From: Actinostola sp. cb2023
Lineage: Eukaryota; Cnidaria; Anthozoa; Actiniaria; Actinostolidae
Reading direction: 5' to 3'
Assembly (NCBI GenBank): GCA_033675265.1
Contig: JAUJYZ010001198.1
Coordinates: forward strand, 434,501-498,500
DNA: 64,000 bases
Of the stretch, positions 57,955 to 64,000 are shown piece after piece (the stretch's first letter is position 1; each line of letters opens with the position of its first letter). The position numbers and the translations under genes were made by a program. Below the pieces are notes generated by a model that made no database searches, was not told the DNA's origin, and saw nothing but the letters and a program-made list of their open reading frames with translations.

Positions 57955-58985
57955 ACACCTATTTCTATTTCAAAAAAACGTCGCGTTCAGAGTAGCCTCC
58001 CCCGCAGGCTTTTTTAGGGGCTGTCACGCATTCCATTTCACGCATTGTGGGGTGGAATGCGTGACGGCCCCTAAAAAAGCCTGCGGGGGAGGCTACGTTC
58101 AGAGCCACAAGTATCAAGCCAAGACCGAAGTGAATGCTGGTTATGTGCTGGCAAATTATTCAAATCAGACCTAATTATTTTCTATGGAACAAAGTGTGAT
58201 GTGTAAACAAGCACGTGAAAATGTTCACATTTTGTAATTAGTCCTTATAGAAACAATGGCCCATTTCTCGGTTAATGACGTATTTCTGGCTTGTGGATTA
58301 ATACGGAAGCGAGGCAATTTTTTTGCCACAAAATGGCTCCTGTTTAAAGTCATACATGACGGTATTTATTTGGAAAAGAGAAAGATTAGAGGAACTGGGA
58401 CATTTTTTTGAGGAGATTGAAGAAGTAGATAGTCGACGTTTTGTGACAAAGGAGTAGTTTTCAACTAAGAAAATACCGTTTTTTTACGTGAATTTCTTCT
58501 ACTACAACACGGTGTCCAAACTAGTGACTCGGGCAAAAATCGTACGAAGAAAGAGCTGGTTGATCTTGCTTTCAACACTTACTTTTCACCTGGAAAGAAT
58601 CGACAAGGACACCGAGTCGTCATCTGAGTTGCAAAAGAAGAGCATAAGACGAAAAGTGGGTGTTTAACCTCTCTTTTCTTTCTTGTTCTTGGGAAAGAAT
58701 CTGTTGACTCGGGTGCATTCGCTATTTTTATAGCTTGAAATTTTACACTTTTTCACACAAGCCACCTTTTTTCTTTCGCTGTTAGGGCAACCAAAGACTG
58801 CACATGAATGCCCGAGTCATGTCAAACGAGTAACAACAAAATCTACGGTATTTTTCTATCTTTTTACGATCGTTCAGTACAGAAAAATATCCGACACTGC
58901 GACTATTTTGTAAACAAAGCCACCTGAAGTTTCCCGATGTTGCCTCGCTTCCGTGTCAATTTGAACGCGACGTTTTTTGCTATCT
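57955..58985. mobile_element. Composite inverted-repeat element related to 17581-17862
   Basis: The left end acacctattt...aacgtcgcgttc and right end gaacgcgacgttttttgc are inverted. The left inner part matches the palindromic MITE at 17581-17862 (aagccaagac, gtgaatgctggtt, acaagcacgtg). The middle (58260-58950) is unrelated to that MITE and has its own inverted pair 'cacggaagcgaggcaa' (about 58303 and 58945). A foldback element is nested at 57993-58095. Confidence 0.7.
57993..58095. mobile_element. 103-bp foldback element with a 9-bp target duplication
   Basis: Inverted ends TAGCCTCCCCCGCAGGCTTT and its complement, with about 33-base arms. It is flanked on both sides by CGTTCAGAG (57984-57992 and 58096-58104). 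A 9-bp duplication is typical of Mutator-like elements. Confidence 0.9.
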
Positions 58986-59121
58986 TCAAAGATAAGTTTA
59001 TTGTATTGCAGTTATTTTTAGAGATATGTAAATTGTAATACAGCGAGATTTCACTTTTCCATCGCCCAATTTGGTGCTGCATACATTATATAGATCCATG
59101 AAACCTTCTCCCCAGTCCTCC

Positions 59122-61838
59122 TCACTCCTTTTCGTTGTCGGTTTTGAAAACGCCGGGTTCGTTAAAAAGCTGATAGCCAATTGTAGCTGGCGGTAATATA
59201 ACCATTGCTTCTCCGTTCTTTGTGTCATCGAGAATGATGTCAATTAGTCCTTCAGCAACAACCTCAGGTCTGTGAGAAAAGAAAAATAAGGTATGGAAAT
59301 TGGGTAAACCGGGCAAGGTCTTCTGTACCCTGGGTACTAGAGACCTTCCCCTCTCTCTCTCTCCCCCAATCTCTCCCGGCCCCCTCTCGGCCTCTGGTAC
59401 CCAGAGTAGGTCTTCTGTAAAAACAATGCACAGATCGACAATAGAACAACTGTACAATAGCAGCTAGATACACGAAGACATGAAACACCTCGGTCAAACG
59501 CATTGCGCATGCTCAATGTCTTTGTTGTCGTTCCCGGGAATTCGCGGATTGTTTTTGCTGACTCGAATCATCCCCTCTCGGTCAAGCACTAGCCACAGGT
59601 AACCCACACTGTCAGTTTAGAATCGATGCACACGAATGAATGTGCTAAATTACGCGCGTGTCTGTGCTAGACGTCGCGAGTGTTAGTGGCAAAAGCGTTG
59701 GTAATCATGAGTCGAGTTGCGTAGAATTCCAAATCGAACGAACAACACTACGGTTTTATACCGTGGTTTATCATTCTCGTACCCAGTGCCCACTCGTCAT
59801 TTGGTTGGTCGTGGGCACTGGGTACGAGAATGCGTAGTTTATGTTCTACCTTTCAGTCGACCACCGCAACTCAGTATTTATACCTCGCGAAGGGGACTGG
59901 GGAGGGAGAAGGGTGACTGGGGAGGGAGAAGGGTGACTGGGGAGGGGCAGGGGGACTGGGGAGGGGGAACGGGGAGGGAAAAGGGGACTGGGGAGGGGAA
60001 GGGTCTTGAAAGCGACCACCCTTGCCTGACAACGTGGGTGGTCGATAGAATGTATCGCTACACTACTTACTTCATTAAGAGATCCATCTGTTCTTTATAC
60101 ACCTCCATATCCACAACCGTATCCTTCATTAGAGTCTCTGCAGTTCTCATCACTAACGGTGTTAAAACTCCAGCAGGACAAATACAGTTGACACGAATGC
60201 CTTTGGTAGCCATGGCAACCTGAAATATACAGTCACAGTTACGTCTGGGGAGAGAGTCGCGTTGCGTGACGAAATCCCCGACGGCTGCAAGGGAGACTAC
60301 CTTATAAGGGACGGTCACCTGACTTAAAATCTAGGCTCCCTACGTTCTTAATCCTACGTTCTTCGCCGCTGACCGAAAGTAACGCAGGCTCTGGGGACGA
60401 GATTGCTACGTCGTGATAACTTGTGAATAGATAACTTCTTACTGGTGCAATGCTTCTTGTGAATCCAACAATGCCATGTTTAGTAGCAGAATAGGCAGGA
60501 AACATTTCAATCAGTGTCACTCCTGTAAACACATGAGAAATTATAGCGACGGAGAAGTGTAAATATGATTTTGAAGTTCGCAAATGTTTAAGAGCTTGCG
60601 CACGCGCAATACGATTTGCAAATTCTGTTCTGCTTTCTGTGTCATTCATGTCATTGAGATGCTGAGCATTTGTCAAAAAGACTTTGCTCCATTCACACCA
60701 AACCTTGCTTAGTTAAATTTTTCTCGTTTCTATAAAATCTCACAGGAATCAAGCTACCTGATATTTATACTATGCAACACAAAGGACAGTTTACCAGCAG
60801 TTTTGTGCCAAATGTTGCGTGGCGCTTGTAGATAATTTCTAAACCTGTTTAGTTAAACCACTTTAAAACATGTTTTAAAGTTTAGTTTAGTTTAACTAAA
60901 CAAGGTTTGGTGTGAATGGGGTGGGGTACTCTATTATCCAACTACCGCACAGACGAGTTAGAATATCGCGTGAGTAGGCCTGGAACGAGTACAACTTCTC
61001 CGTTTCGAGTATACCTATGATGATGATGACGTAATTCCTCACCGTTAATCGAAGCAGTGTTTACTATTATGCCAGTATTCATGGTCTCTAATCCTAGCTT
61101 CGTACCACGGATCACCCCAGACTGAGAATAAACCAGAAATACATGTAAGGGAATATAGTGGGTGGAAAGAGAGAAAGAGAAGGGGAACTCTGAACAGCGA
61201 CTTGGCAGACGCAGGCAGACGCAGGCAGTTTTTCTGCATTTTTTTGACGCGATTTCAAATGAGCAACGATTCCACTGCGATTAATCGAAAAGTACCAGAT
61301 TCGAACATGTTTGAAATCGTCATTTGAATCGTTGCTCAAATCGCGCGATAAAATTGCAGATAAATCGCTAGTCGGTAAATGGTGATACTAACCAGGTTAA
61401 CATCGATACATTTCTCCCAATTTTCTTCATCTATAATCCCTGAATTGTTGCGCAGAACATCAAGTCTTCCATAGTCGCTGATCACTTGCTTCGTGGCTTC
61501 TGGAATTGCAAGCAAAATATATGGCATGTTATACATCTTGTACCGTCACGCAACGCTCTTTGTGACGAAGGAGTGTTGTGTGACGAGGCTTGTACCGTCA
61601 CGCAACGCTCTCTGAGACGAAGGAGTGTTGCGTGACGAGGCTTGTACCATCACGCAACGCCCTTTATGACAAAGGAGTGTTGCGTGACGGGGCTTAATAA
61701 ATCAATCCACTAACTTGCAAGATCTTCACTTCTCGTCACGTCGCATTGTATAAACTTGGAGGAACTCGTTCCATATTTGGTCTGGAGAAGTTCTTGGGCT
61801 TTTCGACCTTCCTCCTTAGAAATGTCAAGCATTGCCAC
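59122..61838 (-). CDS. HPGD: 15-hydroxyprostaglandin dehydrogenase-like SDR (5' exon(s) not found)
   Basis: Minus-strand exons: 61838-61715, 61499-61393, 61121-61043, 60522-60443, 60219-60071 and 59269-59122 (stop TGA). All have GT-AG borders and matching phases (1,0,1,0,2), giving 228 residues. Short-chain dehydrogenase motifs in order: VAMLDIS (end of beta 2, where an Asp favours NAD), IQCDV, RLDVLRNNSGI (NNAG motif), IVNTAS with the catalytic Ser region, and YSATKHGIVGFTRS with catalytic Tyr and Lys (YxxxK). These plus NWEK, NL and GIRVNCICPAGV match HPGD closely. Function: NAD-dependent oxidation of the 15-hydroxyl of prostaglandin-like eicosanoids; the substrate in this animal is unknown. 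The N-terminal TGxxxGxG nucleotide-binding exon was not found; it may lie beyond 64000. NNSG instead of NNAG is a mild variation. Confidence 0.85.
60240..60300. repeat. Fragment of the 'gttgcgtgacgaaat' repeat family
   Basis: ggggagagagtcgcgttgcg then tgacgaaatccccgacggctgc, in an HPGD-like intron. Relatives are at 22796-22960 and, as hairpins, at 61545-61695. Confidence 0.7.
60689..60920. mobile_element. MITE ('ccattcacaccaaaccttgc' ends)
   Basis: About 30-base inverted ends (right: aacaaggtttggtgtgaatg) in an HPGD-like intron. Confidence 0.85.
61228..61368. mobile_element. Palindromic MITE ('ctgca-ttttt...gcgatttcaaatgagcaacg')
   Basis: Inverted arms around agcaacgattccactgcgat and its near complement, in the HPGD-like intron between 61121 and 61393. 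Confidence 0.7.
61545..61697. repeat. Three tandem hairpins 'cgtcacgcaacgctc...gcgttgcgtgacg'
   Basis: Unit of about 52 bases, ttgtaccgtcacgcaacgct then a short loop and ggagtgttgcgtgacgaggc, repeated three times. Each unit is itself an inverted repeat. It fills most of the HPGD-like intron between 61499 and 61715. Confidence 0.85.
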
Positions 61839-61932
61839 CTATAAAATGTCATCATCCGTGATTATCATTATCATGGTTATCATCACCATCATTATCACCA
61901 TCATCATACGTAATCATCATCACTACCATCAT

Positions 61933-62168
61933 TAGCCTGCGTAGCTTGGCGATCTTTAGGGGTTTGGGGCGAGGAGGAAGGGGAGGGGGTAATAATAATA
62001 ATATAATAAACGAATATATTTCAACAGTGGAAAAAGCCCGTCGGTGCAAAAAACAGTGTTATCAATGGGGTCCTGGAGGGGCGAGGAGGAAGGAGGAATA
62101 ACCCACTTCCCTTCCTCCTTCCCCCTCCCCTTTCTCCTCGCCCCCAACCCCTAAAAACTTGCAGGCTA
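61933..62168. mobile_element. Foldback element ('tagcctgc' ends, GGAGG-rich arms)
   Basis: The left tagcctgcgtagcttggc then ggggtttggggcgaggag is matched by the inverted right end ctcctcgcccccaacccc through gcaggcta. Overall about 0.24 kb. Confidence 0.8.
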
Positions 62169-62205
62169 CATCATCATCATCCGTGATGTACACTCTCACA
62201 CATAT

Positions 62206-62519
62206 ATACAGCTAATTCAGAAAACGTTGTCGGCGATCGACTTCAAGCCTACGCGACTAGACCGAAAGGGTTATGGGTAGATATGATAATTCACTTACAT
62301 GCTTTTCGTATTTGGTGACAATGGCAGGTGAATCTGTAAATGTATGCCTACGCGTTTTAAAACAAGGAAACAGAAGCAGATATGATTCATATTCCGTGAT
62401 GAGACGTTCCTTTTTGACAGCGTATTTATAGACTCATTGATTTTTACCCATATTCCTTTTCGGTCTAGTCGCGTAGGCTTGAAGTCGATCGTTGACAACG
62501 CTTTCTGAATTAGCTGTAT
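62206..62519. mobile_element. Inverted-repeat element with a possible exon inside
   Basis: 75-base inverted arms (atacagctaattcag...; cgacttcaagcctacgcgac). Between them, on the minus strand, a 35-base segment (62333-62299) has an AG before it and GTAAGT after it. It reads SPAIVTKYEKH in the phase needed to precede HPGD-like exon 61838 (VAMLDIS). It could be the missing upstream exon, or chance. Confidence 0.6.
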
Positions 62520-62619
62520 CATGCATGCGCGCACCTGCTGTTGGCTGGTGGAAATTTCGTGTACATTCATGGTTTTAGACATTTACACACAATTTACACA
62601 AACTTTACACAGAATGTAT

Positions 62620-63610
62620 ACTGGTATGCTTCCTACAAACACTCTCCTGTAACGCGCGCGCACTTGCATGCTTCCTACAAATACTCTCATGTAACGCGCG
62701 CGCGCTTGCATGCTTCCTACAATCACTCATGTAACGCGCGCGCACTTACATTCTTCCTACAATCACTTTCCTGTAACGCGCGCGCACTTACATTAGTCCT
62801 ACAAACACTCCTGTAACGCGCGCGCACTTGCATTCTTCCTACAAACACTCTCATGTAACGCACGCGCACTTGCATGCTTCCTACAATCACTCTCTTGTAA
62901 TGCGCGAGCACTTACATTCTTCCTACAATCACTCTCCTGTAACGCGCGCGCACTTACATGCTTCCTACAATCACTCTCATGTAACACGTGCACTTGCATG
63001 CTTCCTACAAACACTCTCCTATAAAGCGCGCGCACTTGCATTCTTCCCACAAACACTCTCCTGTGACGCGCACGCTCTTGCATTCTTCCAGCTACAATCA
63101 CTCTCCTGTAATGCGCGCTTTTTCATGCTTCCTACAATCACTCTCCTGTAACGCGCGAGTTCTTGCATGCTTCCTACAATAGGGACCTTACGCACGAGAA
63201 AATTCTAGGAAGGGAACGTGAGGACGATAGCGCGCGCACTGACGAATAACGGCTCAAAACGAACGTTGACGTCCGCGACGGCAATCTACGACGTGAAAAC
63301 AGGTGAAGTGCCGTCGTAGATTGCCGTCGCGGGACGTCAACGTTCGTTTTGAGCCGTTATTCGTCAGTGCGCGCGCTGTCGTCCTCACGTTCCCGACCTA
63401 TAATTTTCTCGTGCGTAAGGTCCCTAATTAATCACTCTCCTGTAACGCGCGCGCACTTGCATGCTTCCTACAATCACTCTCCTGTAACGCGCGCGCACTT
63501 ACATTCTTCCTACAATCACTCTCCTGTAACGCGCGCGCACTTGCATGTTTCCTACAAACACTCTCTTGTAACGCGCGCGCACTTGCATGCTTCCTACAAA
63601 CACTCTCCTG
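62620..63610. repeat. 42-bp CG-rich minisatellite split by a palindromic insertion
   Basis: Units of cactctcctgtaacgcgcgc then gcacttgcatgcttcctacaa, about 13 copies before 63180 and four to five after 63430. Alternating CGCGCG runs are in most units. The array is interrupted by an inserted palindrome (63181-63425). Arg/Ala/Ser- and His/Ser-rich frames across it are artefacts. Confidence 0.9.
63181..63425. mobile_element. 245-bp palindromic element inside the minisatellite
   Basis: Ends agggaccttacgcacgagaa and its exact complement, with arms of about 105 bases (acggctcaaaacgaacgttg in each). The minisatellite resumes after it with AAT on both sides, a possible 3-bp target duplication. Confidence 0.9.
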
Positions 63611-64000
63611 GAGTCTCTTATCGCTAAATACTGAATAGGTGGTAGTGATGACTCCCAGTGTGGTCAATATAACCTCCCTGAGGCGTATTACCCGATAACT
63701 CTGTCTACTGGCTGAGACAATCTACACAATCTAGAGCGGGTTTTTTTCCTCTAATTACTTTATAGTCTAATAAAGTTCTGTTAAAACCGCGTAATTGTTT
63801 ATGTTTGTGATGGCACGAGCTGTTAGACTCTTATAGTTTTGCTCGCGAAGAGTTTTCGTTACCTGAACGCGTGAAGTGTGAATTAATTGAGCCCAAAATG
63901 CACAGGAGCAAACCGTGAGCAAACGGCTTGCAATGAAAATGGCAGAAAAACAGGGTTTCTGTTTTCTCGAATTGTGAAGCTCATTTTTGCGAAGACACAC
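63611..64000. other. Window end, nothing recognised
   Basis: No exon or repeat could be supported here. The missing 5' end of the HPGD-like gene might lie beyond. A 77-codon minus-strand frame running off the end (64000-63767) has no recognisable motif. Confidence 0.5.

Larger units (their letters stand above)
55813..59121. other. Intergenic region RASSF-HPGD, repeats only
   Basis: No recognised gene. It holds a degenerate 'tgtcacacaatcattttgac' tandem repeat (about 55925-56170), a palindromic MITE (57078-57215) and a composite element with a nested foldback (57955-58985). Confidence 0.6.

Noticed and set aside
62535..62582. ATG at 62582 (MSKTMNVHEISTSQQQ) as the first exon of the HPGD-like gene
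   Set aside because: It lacks the TGxxxGxG nucleotide-binding motif expected there and its phase does not fit the next exon.
62541..63667. His/Ser- and Arg/Ala-rich repeat frames on both strands
   Set aside because: Translations of the 42-bp minisatellite.

Overview
This is a window of animal nuclear DNA. All five recognisable host genes are split by GT-AG introns except one, they encode metazoan-type signalling and ubiquitin-system proteins, and the spaces between and inside them are full of microsatellites, minisatellites and short inverted-repeat (MITE-like) elements. There are no bacterial operons, ribosome binding sites or CRISPR arrays. Gene content and repeat style fit a marine invertebrate such as a cnidarian or sponge, but I cannot fix the species from sequence alone.

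Layout. At 63-5994 (+) lie the last six exons of a USP53/USP54-type inactive ubiquitin hydrolase whose 5' part is outside the window. ANAPC13 (8928-8442, -) is a complete four-exon gene. It faces head-to-head with DAPP1 (9395-32701, +), an SH2-PH adaptor in nine exons. DAPP1 intron 5 is about 16.7 kb long because it carries a 14.2-kb DNA transposon (14415-28600). FBXL15 (36819-35911, -) is an intronless F-box/LRR gene with a 0.6-kb palindrome just upstream. A classical RASSF gene with an N-terminal LIM domain (42298-55812, +) has 14 exons and ends in RA and SARAH domains. HPGD-like (61838-59122, -) is a short-chain dehydrogenase whose N-terminal exon(s) were not found.

The transposon is the most interesting object. 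Near-identical terminal inverted repeats and inverted arrays of a 12-bp subterminal repeat enclose two genes. One is a multi-exon gene (+) with a SAM-like N-terminus, a variable 11 x 69-bp repeat segment and a C-terminal HECT ubiquitin-ligase domain that keeps its catalytic cysteine. The other is a DDE integrase/transposase (-). Each gene carries exactly one small frameshift, so the copy looks recently inactivated. At least eight smaller inverted-repeat elements are nested in it.

Host genes are mostly arranged tail-to-tail (USP53/54-ANAPC13, DAPP1-FBXL15, RASSF-HPGD), with one divergent pair (ANAPC13-DAPP1). They have no common pathway that I can see, although USP53/54, ANAPC13 and FBXL15 are all ubiquitin-system proteins. 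All exon models come from reading frames, splice dinucleotides, matching phases and remembered family features. No search was run.
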